Assembly: GCF_000621145.1 (NCBI RefSeq)
Contig: NZ_JHZB01000007.1
Coordinates: forward strand, 62,001 to 126,000
Direction of reading: 5' to 3'
DNA length: 64,000 nucleotides
Source of the DNA: Desulfobulbus elongatus DSM 2908
GTDB taxonomy: Bacteria > Desulfobacterota > Desulfobulbia > Desulfobulbales > Desulfobulbaceae
Part shown: positions 1-7,910 of the stretch, in pieces
Numbering within the stretch: position 1 is the first letter of the stretch
Layout of the letters: each line of letters opens with the position of its first letter
Made by a program: the position numbers and the translations under genes
The notes under the pieces: model-generated
Database searches by the model: none
Seen by the model: only the letters and a program-made list of their open reading frames with translations
What the model was told of the DNA's origin: nothing

Positions 1-132
1 GCCGCCCGCCTCCAGCGGCATCCCAACGACCTCACCGTCGACCTGCTCCATGCCGCCATCGAGGCCTCCATGGACAGCGCCGACGCCCAGACATCCCTCA
101 TAGAGCAGCCGTCAAACGGCGTCCTGCAGTAG
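1..132 (+). CDS. 3' end of an unidentified protein (partial)
   Basis: An open frame enters from the left edge in frame 1 and ends at TAG 130-132, giving a 43-residue C-terminal tail. The tail is polar (HPNDLTVDLL near its start, NGVLQ at the end) and matches no family I recognise. It stops 11 bases before the stop codon of the convergent metal-transporter permease, which supports a real gene end here. Nothing can be said about function without the upstream sequence. Confidence 0.5.
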   Translation, partial: AARLQRHPNDLTVDLLHAAIEASMDSADAQTSLIEQPSNGVLQ

Positions 133-143
133 CGCCCCGCCGG

Positions 144-1433
144 TCATCCGGCCGGCGGCTCTTGTTGTGCCGCCATCTCCGGGATTTTCCTGCCGTGGGG
201 ATCGTCCCGCAGCTCGCCCAGTTGTTCGTGCAGATACTCGGCGGCGTCCTGGCTCAGATGCTCCAACTGATGGGCGGTGGCGTGCAACTCTTCCCTGGGG
301 GTGCCGATCCGGGCCAGATAGGTCTCCCACAGGCGGTGGGCGCGCAGCACCTTGTTGGCCTCGGCCTCGCCCGCCGGGCTCAGGGCGAAGCCGGCGCCCT
401 CCTGCGCGAGCAGCCCTTCCTGCAGCATGTATCTCAGCGCCCTGGTCATCTCCTTGGGCTTGATCTCGACATAGGTGGCGATCGCCTCCCGCGGGACAGC
501 GGCCCGGGAGCGGAGGATGGTGGTGAGGATGTCCTCGATGTGCTGCTGCGGCACCAGCCGGCGCAGCCGCAGCCAGCGCGACAGCAGGCCGTATTTGGGC
601 GCCAGCGTCCAGACGGCCAGGAATTGCAGGGTGCAGAACACGATGATGGCGCCGCCGCCCGCCGAATCGAGCCAGACGCAGACATAGAGCCCGCCGATGA
701 CGCTGGTCACCCCGAACAGGCCGGCCAGGACCATCATCTTGTCCAGCCGGTCGCTCAGCAGATAGGCCGTGGCCGCCGGCGTGATCAGCAGGCCCACCAC
801 CAGGATCACGCCCACCATCGACACCGCGCTGACCACCACCAGGGACACGCAGGTGGTCAGCAAATAGTCGAGCAAAAGCACGGGCAGGCCGATGCTCGCC
901 GCCATGATCGGGTCGAAGGTGGCGATCTGGAAGTAGCGGAAAAAGAGGATCAGCACGGTCAGCACCACGCAGGCCACCGTGCCGCTGACCCAGAGGTCGG
1001 CATCGGTGATGCCGAGGATGTCGCCCATGATGAAATGCATCAGGTCGATATGGATGTACTGGCGGAAGACCGAGACCGCCACCACCCCCAGGGCGAAGAT
1101 GCCGGTGTACATGATGCCGATGGCGGCATCCTCCTTGACCCTGGAGATGCGGGCAACGAAGCTGATCAGGGCCACCGTGGCCACGGCGGCGATGAGGCTG
1201 CCGAGCAGCATGCCCGGTGCGTGGGCCTCCAGGCCGAACAGCAGCTTCATCACCAGGTAGCCGCCGGCCACGCCGGCGATCATGGCATGGCTGAGGGCGT
1301 CGCCCAGAAAGGCCATGCGGCGCAGCACCACCAGGCAGCCGACCACGCCCGAGACCAGGGCCACCACCGAGCCGCCGATCAGGGCCTTCTGGAAATAGGT
1401 CTCCCGCAGCGGGGCGAGCACGAGTTCCATCAT
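144..1433 (-). CDS. Metal ABC transporter permease with C-terminal DtxR-like domain
   Basis: Inner-membrane permease of the Mn/Fe/Zn ABC importer family (ABC-3), about 429 residues. Residues 1 to about 290 form a hydrophobic bundle of 8-9 membrane segments, as in ZnuB/TroC. The remaining 135 or so residues form a cytoplasmic extension: a winged-helix-like segment, then the DtxR/MntR metal-binding and dimerisation pattern (RAHRLWETYL, HATAHQLEH, DPHGRKIP). The start is the ATG at 1431-1433, overlapping the stop of the upstream ATPase gene, so the two are translationally coupled. Permease-DtxR fusions are known in this family. I infer that the tail senses cytoplasmic metal to gate transport or expression. 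Metal specificity cannot be read with certainty. Confidence 0.9.
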   Translation of the reverse strand: MMELVLAPLRETYFQKALIGGSVVALVSGVVGCLVVLRRMAFLGDALSHAMIAGVAGGYLVMKLLFGLEAHAPGMLLGSLIAAVATVALISFVARISRVKEDAAIGIMYTGIFALGVVAVSVFRQYIHIDLMHFIMGDILGITDADLWVSGTVACVVLTVLILFFRYFQIATFDPIMAASIGLPVLLLDYLLTTCVSLVVVSAVSMVGVILVVGLLITPAATAYLLSDRLDKMMVLAGLFGVTSVIGGLYVCVWLDSAGGGAIIVFCTLQFLAVWTLAPKYGLLSRWLRLRRLVPQQHIEDILTTILRSRAAVPREAIATYVEIKPKEMTRALRYMLQEGLLAQEGAGFALSPAGEAEANKVLRAHRLWETYLARIGTPREELHATAHQLEHLSQDAAEYLHEQLGELRDDPHGRKIPEMAAQQEPPAG

Positions 1434-2194
1434 GGCCGTTCCTCCCGGTGGACGATATCGCTGAAGATGCGGAGCCGCCCCTCGTAGACGCGGCTCAAGA
1501 GATCCTCGCGCAGCACCTCCCCAGGTCTGCCGTAGGCATACAGCCGCTGCTTGATCAGGATCAGCTTGTCGAAGTATTCGGCGGCGGTGGACAGATCGTG
1601 ATGGACCACCACCAGGGTCTTGCCCGATTTCTTCGCCCGTTCGAGCACATCGAGAATGGCCCGCTCGGTGGCCGCATCGACTCCGGCAAAGGGCTCGTCC
1701 AAGAGGAGGATGTCGCTGCCCTGGCTGAGCGCCCTGGCCAGGAACACCCGCTGCTGCTGGCCGCCGCTCAACTCGCCGATCTGCCGGTCGGCGAAATCCT
1801 GCATCCGCACCATTTCCAGTGCCTCGAGCGCCGCCTGCCGGTCCCGGTGGCCGGGATTGCGGTACCACGGGATCTGCTGATAGCGGCCCATCAGCGCCAC
1901 CTCGCGGACGGTGATGGGAAAATCCCAGTCCACGGCCCCGCGCTGGGGCACGTAGGCCACCTGGCCCTTGGCCTTCTGGGCGGGCTGGCCGTTGATCGCC
2001 ACCGTGCCCAGGTCGGGCTTGACGAAGCCGAGCACCGCCTTGATGAAGGTCGACTTGCCGGCGCCGTTGGGGCCGATGACCCCGACCAGCTGATCCCGCT
2101 CCACGGCCACGGTGACGTCGAGCAGGGCCGGCCGCGACTGGTAGCTCACGGTGAGATGGCGGACATCGATGGCAATGGCGGAATCAGTGCCCAT
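1430..2194 (-). CDS. Metal ABC transporter ATP-binding protein
   Basis: ATPase subunit of the metal importer, 254 residues. Walker A is GPNGAGKST near residue 40, the signature is LSGGQQQR, Walker B is ILLLDEPFAG, and a histidine switch follows in VVVHHDLS. The Q-loop region reads VPQRGAVDWDFPITV, typical of the Mn/Fe branch (TroB, MntB, SitB), but zinc importers are close relatives. The ATG at 2192-2194 lies inside the end of the upstream small membrane-protein gene (11-base overlap), and its stop overlaps the permease start, so the genes form one operon. Confidence 0.92.
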   Translation of the reverse strand: MGTDSAIAIDVRHLTVSYQSRPALLDVTVAVERDQLVGVIGPNGAGKSTFIKAVLGFVKPDLGTVAINGQPAQKAKGQVAYVPQRGAVDWDFPITVREVALMGRYQQIPWYRNPGHRDRQAALEALEMVRMQDFADRQIGELSGGQQQRVFLARALSQGSDILLLDEPFAGVDAATERAILDVLERAKKSGKTLVVVHHDLSTAAEYFDKLILIKQRLYAYGRPGEVLREDLLSRVYEGRLRIFSDIVHREERP

Positions 2195-2684
2195 GCCGTA
2201 CCTCCGCGTCCAGGGTGAAGGGCAGCGAGCCGACGACGCGGGCGCCGCTTTCGCCCCAGAAGGTGGCCTCGGCCAGGGGTTGGCCGGCCCGGATGACCTG
2301 CACGCGGATGGCCTGGCTGCGGCCGCTCGCCGCCAGCGGCGGGCTGGCCTCCACGAAGATTTCGTTGCTGCCCGGCTGGATGCCGGCCAGTTGCTCCACC
2401 ACCAGGGGTTCGCCCTGGCGCAGGCTGTCCGCCGGCACCGCGACCTGGCGGCCGTTGACCCGCACCACCAGGCCGCCTGCCGCCTCGTCCCCGACCCTGA
2501 GGGCAAAGGGGTCCGGTTCCGCGGCAAAGGTGGGGGTCAGGACCAGGCGGAACACGTCCTCGACCGCGACCTGGGACGCGGTCGCCTCGCGGACCGGAAT
2601 ATTTTTCGGACCCCGGTCGGCGTAGTACCAGCGCAGGCCGCCGATGACGATCACCCAGAGGCAGACGACGAGAACAAAGCGCAT
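2184..2684 (-). CDS. Membrane-anchored protein of unknown function in the metal ABC operon
   Basis: A 166-residue protein with one N-terminal hydrophobic segment (about residues 3-20), followed by a predicted periplasmic domain rich in beta-type sequence (LRVGDEAAGGLVVRV, GSLPFTLDAEV). I do not recognise a named family. It lies between the binding-protein gene (7-base gap upstream) and the ATPase gene (11-base overlap downstream), so it is almost certainly co-expressed with the importer. By position it could help metal delivery or stabilise the periplasmic binding protein. That is inference from context only. Confidence 0.75.
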   Translation of the reverse strand: MRFVLVVCLWVIVIGGLRWYYADRGPKNIPVREATASQVAVEDVFRLVLTPTFAAEPDPFALRVGDEAAGGLVVRVNGRQVAVPADSLRQGEPLVVEQLAGIQPGSNEIFVEASPPLAASGRSQAIRVQVIRAGQPLAEATFWGESGARVVGSLPFTLDAEVRHGH

Positions 2685-2691
2685 GTGTACC

Positions 2692-3612
2692 TCACTTGAG
2701 GGCGCTGACGATCAGGAGGACGTTCTCCCGCATCATGCCGATATAGGTTTCGCCGGCCGAACCGGCAGTGCCCATGGAATCGGAATAGAGTTCGCCGCCG
2801 ATCCTGACGCCGGTATCCTCGGCGATCTGCCGGATCTGCTTCGGATTGATGCTGGTCTCGACAAAGATGGCCGGCGCGCCCGACGCCTTGATGGATTCCA
2901 CCACCTTGCGCCGCCGCTCCGGCGTCATGCCGCCGCCGACCTCGGCCCCGGTCGACCAGCCCACCGGCGCGATGCTGAGGAAGCCGTTGCCCTCGTTGAA
3001 CCGGTATTCGCGGCAGAAGTAGTTGAAGGCGTCATGGGTGGTCACCAGGATGCGCCGCTGGACCGGGATGCGGTCGACCTGCTCGCGGATCCAGGCGTCC
3101 AGGACCCGCAACTGTTGCAGATACAGCCTGGCCCTGGCCTCGTACTCCGCCCGGTTCGCCGCATCCCGCCCGATGATCGCCCGCGCGATATTGTTGACAT
3201 AGACCGCGGCGTTGCGCGGCGAGAACCAGGCATGCGGATCGGCGATGCTGTCGTCCCCCTCGCCGAGGGTCAGGGGCTGCATGCCCGTCGTGGCGGTGAC
3301 CAGCGGCTTGCCGGCATCGCGGGCCAGGGTGGCCATCCAGTCCTTCCCCTCCAGATGGAGACCGTTTTCCAGGCAGAGATCGGCCGCGAGCACCATGGCG
3401 ACATCGGCCGGGGTCGGCTGATAGGTGTGGGGATCGGCTCCGGGGGCGAGGATGGATTTGACCACGATCCGGTCGCCGGCCACCTGGCGGGCGAAATCCG
3501 CGATCTGGGTGGTCGAGGCGACGATGACCGGCCTGGTTTCAGCCGCGGCCAGAGAAGGGATCAACACGCCCGCAAACAATGCCAGGGCCGTAAAGATGCT
3601 CGAAAAGCGCAT
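2692..3612 (-). CDS. Metal ABC transporter substrate-binding protein (TroA/ZnuA family)
   Basis: Periplasmic metal-binding protein of about 306 residues with a Sec signal peptide (hydrophobic stretch, then SLAAAE). Cluster A-I hallmarks are DPHTYQPTPADV, ENGLHLEGKDW, DPHAWFSPRN, TTHDAFNYFC and the C-terminal YSDSMG, supplying the expected His, His and Asp ligands. The YSDSMG ending is usual for Mn/Fe/Zn binders. There is no long His-rich loop, which argues mildly against a dedicated zinc protein. I chose ATG 3610-3612 because GTGAGGT lies just upstream and a signal peptide follows directly; an in-frame extension upstream adds no signal-like sequence. First gene of the importer operon. Confidence 0.92.
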   Translation of the reverse strand: MRFSSIFTALALFAGVLIPSLAAAETRPVIVASTTQIADFARQVAGDRIVVKSILAPGADPHTYQPTPADVAMVLAADLCLENGLHLEGKDWMATLARDAGKPLVTATTGMQPLTLGEGDDSIADPHAWFSPRNAAVYVNNIARAIIGRDAANRAEYEARARLYLQQLRVLDAWIREQVDRIPVQRRILVTTHDAFNYFCREYRFNEGNGFLSIAPVGWSTGAEVGGGMTPERRRKVVESIKASGAPAIFVETSINPKQIRQIAEDTGVRIGGELYSDSMGTAGSAGETYIGMMRENVLLIVSALK

Positions 3613-3722
3613 GGTGACCTCACGGAAAGTAGGGATATGTCGTCTGCCGGTTCGTCCCGGCATGGGAAAAGTGCCGTTATCGTGCCGACGGCGCATCGGC
3701 CGGGTGCGAATGCAGCTTTGCT

Positions 3723-3742
3723 CGAGGTTTGAGTTTACCTCG
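3723..3742. repeat. Inverted repeat between activator gene and metal-importer operon
   Basis: The arms CGAGGT and ACCTCG are perfectly complementary around an 8-base spacer. The repeat sits 10 bases past the stop of the sigma-54 activator gene and about 110 bases before the binding-protein start, both read on the minus strand. No T-run follows, so it is a poor intrinsic terminator. It could be an operator for a metal regulator or a processing hairpin. Confidence 0.35.
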
Positions 3743-3751
3743 CCCAAGTGC

Positions 3752-5098
3752 TCAATGTCGATTGTTCATTTTTTCCCGCAGGGTTTTTCGATCGATTTTG
3801 AGAATGGCGGCCGCCCTGGTTTTGTTCCCCTGCACGCTGGCCAGGACCTCGCCGATATATTCGGCCTCGTGTTCGGCCAGGCTGCGGTCCAGCCGTTTCG
3901 CCGCCGTGCGCACGGTTTTCATCTGCGGCGGCAGATCGGCCGATTCGATGCGCTCCCCCTCGCACATCAGGGTCAGCTTCTGCACCAGATTTTCGAGTTC
4001 GCGCACGTTGCCGGGCCAGTGATAGGCTGCCAGCTGCCGCAGGGCCTCGTCGCTGAAAAAAGGGACCGGACGGCCGAGATCCTTGGCGAACCGGGCATGG
4101 AAATGGTTGATCAGCAGCAAAAGATCGTCGCCGCGTTCCCGCAGGGGCGGCAGGGGAATGTCGATCACGTTGATGCGGTAGTACAGGTCTTCCCGGAACA
4201 GCCCTTTGGCGATCAGGTGCGGCAGGTCCTTGTTGGTGGCGAAGATCAGGCGGGTGTCGACGTGCACGGCCCGGCTCGACCCGACCTTGCAGATGGTTTT
4301 CTCCTGGATGGCCCGGAGCAGCTTGCCCTGCATGGCCGGACTGGCGTCGCCGATCTCGTCCAAAAACAGGGTCCCGCCCGCGGCGATCTCGAAAAATCCG
4401 GCCCTGCCGCTCGCCGCGCCGGTGAAGGCGCCCTTGACGTGGCCGAACAGTTCGCTTTCGATCAGATTTTCCGGGATCGCCGTGCAGTTGACCGAAACAA
4501 AGGGCGCCGTCCGCCGCGTGCCGGCGTAATGGATGGCGCGGGCGACCAGTTCCTTCCCCGTGCCGCTTTCGCCGGCAATGAGCACCGTGGCCGTGTTGCC
4601 GCCGGCCTTGTCGATCAGCCTGAACACCTGCCGCATGGCGGCCGACGCGCCGATGATGCCATGGGTGTCGCGGGCGGCCGTCCTGCCGTGCGCCAGCCGT
4701 TTGCGCCCCAGTTTGTCGATGATCGCCCGGACGGCCTGCAGCAGTTCCTGCTCGGTGAAGGGCTTGGCCAGGTAGTGTTCGGCGCCGGACTTGACCGCCT
4801 CCACGGCCCCCTCGATGGAGGGATAGCCGGTGATCATCATGATCTCGACATCCGGCAGGTTGTCGCGGACATGCCGGATCAGCTCCAGGCCGTTGGCTCT
4901 CGGCATGCGGAGGTCGGTGATGATCACGTCGAAAACGGCACCCGCCAGCGCCCGCAGCGCCTCGTCCACGCCGGCGCAGGTCCGGACCGCGTAGCCCGCG
5001 TCCTCGAGATGGGTCTGCATCACCTCGCGCGCATCGGCGGCGTCGTCGACGACCAGAATCCTGAAGGGTCCGGACCGTGCCTGCTGTTCGATATTCAT
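3752..5098 (-). CDS. Sigma-54-dependent response regulator (NtrC family)
   Basis: Response regulator of 448 residues in three parts. A receiver domain occupies about residues 12-125, with phosphoacceptor Asp in VIITDLRMP. The AAA+ sigma-54 activation domain has Walker A GESGTGKE, an intact GAFTGA loop that contacts sigma-54, and Walker B GGTLFLDEIGD. A Fis-type helix-turn-helix closes the protein (GNKTRAAAILKIDRKTLREK). The ATG at 5096-5098 has GGAG eight bases upstream. The cognate kinase gene lies 50 bases upstream on the same strand. Two sigma-54-type promoters in the divergent intergenic region just upstream are natural targets, which suggests autoregulation and control of the FemA/B-like gene. 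Confidence 0.95.
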   Translation of the reverse strand: MNIEQQARSGPFRILVVDDAADAREVMQTHLEDAGYAVRTCAGVDEALRALAGAVFDVIITDLRMPRANGLELIRHVRDNLPDVEIMMITGYPSIEGAVEAVKSGAEHYLAKPFTEQELLQAVRAIIDKLGRKRLAHGRTAARDTHGIIGASAAMRQVFRLIDKAGGNTATVLIAGESGTGKELVARAIHYAGTRRTAPFVSVNCTAIPENLIESELFGHVKGAFTGAASGRAGFFEIAAGGTLFLDEIGDASPAMQGKLLRAIQEKTICKVGSSRAVHVDTRLIFATNKDLPHLIAKGLFREDLYYRINVIDIPLPPLRERGDDLLLLINHFHARFAKDLGRPVPFFSDEALRQLAAYHWPGNVRELENLVQKLTLMCEGERIESADLPPQMKTVRTAAKRLDRSLAEHEAEYIGEVLASVQGNKTRAAAILKIDRKTLREKMNNRH

Positions 5099-5148
5099 GT
5101 GGGTCTCCTCCGGACGGTTCCGCCGAAACGGCGCCTGCGGCGAGGCGA

Positions 5149-6318
5149 TCAGCTCCCCGCCCCCGCGTCGGGACCGGCGGCGCATGCCGGCCCGTCTTCG
5201 CCGTCATGGGCGGGAAAGGCAATAATACAGGTCGTGCCCCGTCCGACCACGCTCCGCACCTCGATGGTGCCGCCATGGGCCGCGACGATGCCGTGGACGA
5301 CCGCCAACCCCAGGCCGGTGCCGTGGTCCACATCCTTGGTGGTGAAAAAAGGCAGAAAGATCTGCTCCAGGGTCTGATCGTCCATGCCGATGCCGGTGTC
5401 CTGCACGAACATCCGCGCCATCCCGTCGGCGCCGGCCGTGCGCAGGCTCAGGGTGCCTCCGCCGGGCATGGCGTGGATGGCGTTGACCACCAGGTTGACC
5501 AGCACCTGGGTGATCTGCGCGGCATCGGCCAGAATCGGCGGCAGGGCCGGATCGAACGAGGATTCGAACCGGATGGCCGCCTTGGCGAACCGGGGCTCGA
5601 TGAACGACATGCCCTCGGCCAGCACGCCATTCAGGTCCGTCCGGCATTTCCGCTGCGGCATGGGGCTGCTGAACAGCATCATTTTCTTGATGATCTCCCG
5701 GGCGTGGAGAGACGCTTGAATGATCCTGTCGAGATAGCGGCTGGCCTGGGCCGGCGAGTGGATCTTCTTCATCGCCAGTTGCGCGAAGCCCAGAATGCTG
5801 CCCAGGGGTTCGTTGAGTTCGTGGGCCACTCCCGCGGTCAGTTGCCCCACCTTGGCGAGGCGGTCGGCATGGCGCAACTGGTGTTCGAGCCGGGACCGCT
5901 GCTCGTTGGCGAGCCTGATCCCGATCATCAGGGAGACCTGATGGGCGATGGCCCGCAGGAGATCGCGCTCCTCGGGACAAAACCGGTCCCCGGCCGGGCC
6001 GGCCGCCCCGTCCTCCCTGCGGTAAAACACCTCGATGGCGCCATGGGCTTCCCCTTCCAGGTGCAGTGCGGCCCGGATCGCGTGGCGGGATTCGGCGAAG
6101 CCGGCGGTCGTGAAGACCCTGTCGTCCACCACGATCCTGGCGCACACCCGGTCGGGATGCTGGAAGGCCGAGGGCAGCAGGGCCACGATCGCCTGCACCA
6201 CCTCGGCGAAGGTCATGTCGGTGCGGGCGACGATCTTGGCGATTTCAAACAGACAGGCCAACTCCTTGTTGCGCTCGATCAGCTTGGCCCGCTCCTCCAG
6301 CAATGCCCGTTCCTGCAT
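5149..6318 (-). CDS. GAF-containing sensor histidine kinase
   Basis: Soluble sensor kinase of about 389 residues. An N-terminal helix leads into a GAF-like sensor (about residues 25-150). A dimerisation/phosphoacceptor segment follows with the His in GVAHELNEPLGS, then a HATPase domain with N-box NLVVNAIHAM, G1 DTGIGMDD and G2 GTGLGLAVVHG. No transmembrane segment is seen, so it probably reads a cytoplasmic ligand. I chose ATG 6316-6318, preceded by a purine-rich GGGGGCGAAGA; an in-frame ATG 14 codons upstream is possible. It precedes the sigma-54 response regulator, so the pair is a two-component system. Confidence 0.93.
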   Translation of the reverse strand: MQERALLEERAKLIERNKELACLFEIAKIVARTDMTFAEVVQAIVALLPSAFQHPDRVCARIVVDDRVFTTAGFAESRHAIRAALHLEGEAHGAIEVFYRREDGAAGPAGDRFCPEERDLLRAIAHQVSLMIGIRLANEQRSRLEHQLRHADRLAKVGQLTAGVAHELNEPLGSILGFAQLAMKKIHSPAQASRYLDRIIQASLHAREIIKKMMLFSSPMPQRKCRTDLNGVLAEGMSFIEPRFAKAAIRFESSFDPALPPILADAAQITQVLVNLVVNAIHAMPGGGTLSLRTAGADGMARMFVQDTGIGMDDQTLEQIFLPFFTTKDVDHGTGLGLAVVHGIVAAHGGTIEVRSVVGRGTTCIIAFPAHDGEDGPACAAGPDAGAGS

Positions 6319-6366
6319 TCTTCGCCCCCTTCCCCCGGCATGGCGCCTCGTTCGGTCCATCTGCCC

Positions 6367-6382
6367 AGCAAGCGGAATGCCT
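6367..6382 (-). promoter_or_regulatory. Sigma-54-type promoter for the kinase-regulator operon
   Basis: Read on the minus strand the element is AGGCAT-N5-TTGCT. The invariant GG and GC dinucleotides have the correct 12-base register. The predicted start near 6356 leaves a leader of about 38 bases before the kinase ATG at 6318. It departs from the TGGCAC consensus at the first and last base of the -24 box. Confidence 0.5.
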
Positions 6383-6722
6383 GTCCTCGCGCGACAGGCC
6401 GCTCCGGCCGCGCGCCGCCTCCATTATCGGCCTTGCTCCCCCCCGCACCCTGCCACACGGCGAAGCGGCGCCCGCCCAAATCCGCGCCCGCCGGTCGGGC
6501 CGCCCCGGTTCGCATCGCCTGGGGAGAAACGAACCACCGGTCGAAAATTCCCCGGTACGGTTTCCCGGCCAGCCCTGCGAGGATGTCCGGCCAAGTCCCC
6601 CGTTCCGGGGCGCGGCTGGTCCCGGATCGATGCGTCCGTCCTCGCGGAGGGCGGCGATCCCGCAGCCGCCGGACAGGTCCCGCCGCCCACCCCGCCCGTT
6701 CCATCGGCACAAGCAAGAAATG

Positions 6723-6738
6723 TGGCATGTTCGTTGCT
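6723..6738 (+). promoter_or_regulatory. Sigma-54-type promoter for the FemA/B-like gene
   Basis: TGGCAT-gttcg-TTGCT matches the -24/-12 consensus TGGCAC-N5-TTGCW with a single mismatch, and GG to GC spacing is exact. Predicted transcription starts near 6749, about 38 bases before the GTG at 6787. This argues against the in-frame ATG at 6754, which would lie almost at the transcript start. Confidence 0.7.
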
Positions 6739-6786
6739 GGGATTGCGGGAACCATGACCAAGGAACGACCGCAAGGAGAACATGAC

Positions 6787-7875
6787 GTGGACGTGACCAC
6801 CGTACCAAAACGGCCGGGAAAACTCTACCCGACGGACATCCTGTTTCAAAGCAGATACTGGAGCGAGGTGAAGGCGCAGCTGGGCTGGAAAACCTATGCC
6901 TTTGACATCGAATCGTCGGCAACCGGCAAGGACGTGCTGGTGATCGTCAAGCCCTTCGGCCCCGGCGCCGTGGCCGCGTATGTCCCCCAGGGACCGGAAA
7001 TCGCCCCGCACCAGGAAGACTACGGCTCCTATCTGGAGGCGCTCTCCGAATCGATCATCGAACAGATCGACGCGGACATCACCTTCATCCGCTACGACCT
7101 CCCCTGGGAATCGCCCTATGCCGGCGACATGCGGCAGCAGAACTGGCACGACTTTCCCGAATCAAGGGTGCGGGAGATCCGGATGAATTTCGGCACCAGA
7201 CACTGGAACCTCAAAAAATCCCCGGTCGACGTGACCGTCGCCAACAGCTGCGTCATCGACCTGGACGGCGACGACGACCTCCTGCTCGCACGGATGAAAC
7301 CGAAGACCCGCTACAACATCAGGCTGGCGGAACGCAAGGGGGTCCGGGTGCAGTGCGTTTCCGCCGACCAGCTTCCGGTCTTCTACCGCCTGTACGGCCA
7401 GACGGCCCGGCGCAACGGCTTCCACATGAGCGAATACCGCTATTTTTCCGCTCTTTTCTCGACAAAAGAGTCCCATCCCGAGGCCTCGGAAATCCTGCTG
7501 CTGCTGGCGACCCACAACCGGGAGGCCCTGGCCGGGGCGATCGTCGCCCTGTCAGGACAAGGGGCCCTGTTTCTCCACGGGGCCTCGGCGAATCACAGGC
7601 GGGAGCTCATGGCCCCGTACGCCATGCACTGGCACGCCATCCGCCATGCCCGCGCCAGGCAGTGCCGCACCTACGACATGGGCGCGATCTCGCCCAGCAA
7701 CGATCCCGGCCATTCCTTCCACGGGTTGTACCGGTTCAAGACAGGGTTCGGCGGCCGGATCGTGCACACCAGCGGCTCGTGGGACTACCCGGTGAAGAAG
7801 GATGTCTATCGCGCCTTCAGGAACTGGGAGATGGTCCTGTCGCAGCGAGAGCGGGGGCTCGGCATCGGCGAGTGA
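6787..7875 (+). CDS. FemA/FemB-like aminoacyltransferase (GNAT-type)
   Basis: A 362-residue cytoplasmic protein of the FemABX/peptidoglycan-bridge superfamily. Family members use aminoacyl-tRNA to add residues to lipid-linked peptidoglycan precursors; some relatives act on other acceptors. Visible features are the first GNAT-like lobe (FQSRYWSEVKAQLGW near the start), KPKTRYNIRLAERKGV, and the C-terminal signature MAPYAMHWHAIRHA followed by YDMGAISPSNDPGHSFHGLYRFKTGFGG. I chose GTG 6787 because AAGGAGA precedes it by 7 bases and the sigma-54 promoter places it downstream of the transcript start. Proteobacteria with directly cross-linked peptidoglycan usually lack bridge peptides, so the true acceptor is open. 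Confidence 0.85.
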   Translation: MDVTTVPKRPGKLYPTDILFQSRYWSEVKAQLGWKTYAFDIESSATGKDVLVIVKPFGPGAVAAYVPQGPEIAPHQEDYGSYLEALSESIIEQIDADITFIRYDLPWESPYAGDMRQQNWHDFPESRVREIRMNFGTRHWNLKKSPVDVTVANSCVIDLDGDDDLLLARMKPKTRYNIRLAERKGVRVQCVSADQLPVFYRLYGQTARRNGFHMSEYRYFSALFSTKESHPEASEILLLLATHNREALAGAIVALSGQGALFLHGASANHRRELMAPYAMHWHAIRHARARQCRTYDMGAISPSNDPGHSFHGLYRFKTGFGGRIVHTSGSWDYPVKKDVYRAFRNWEMVLSQRERGLGIGE

Positions 7876-7910
7876 GCCCGTTTTCCCCGCGCTTCCCGCA
7901 CTGCCCGAAA

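Larger units (their letters stand above)
6319..6786. other. Divergent regulatory intergenic region
   Basis: 468 bases separate the sensor-kinase gene (minus) from the FemA/B-like gene (plus). Frames here lack ribosome sites and recognisable protein sequence. The region holds one sigma-54-type promoter in each direction, about 340 bases apart. The space between them would suit activator-binding sites for the adjacent NtrC-type regulator, but I could not define a clear repeated operator by eye. Confidence 0.6.

Noticed and set aside
162-1487. Long plus-strand open frame with His/Gln/Asp-rich product
   Set aside because: Antisense to the metal permease gene; composition is the usual reverse image of membrane-protein codons in GC-rich DNA, with no ribosome site.
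6754-6786. In-frame ATG 6754 as start of the FemA/B-like protein
   Set aside because: It would lie about five bases after the predicted sigma-54 transcript start and has no ribosome site; GTG 6787 has AAGGAGA at good spacing.
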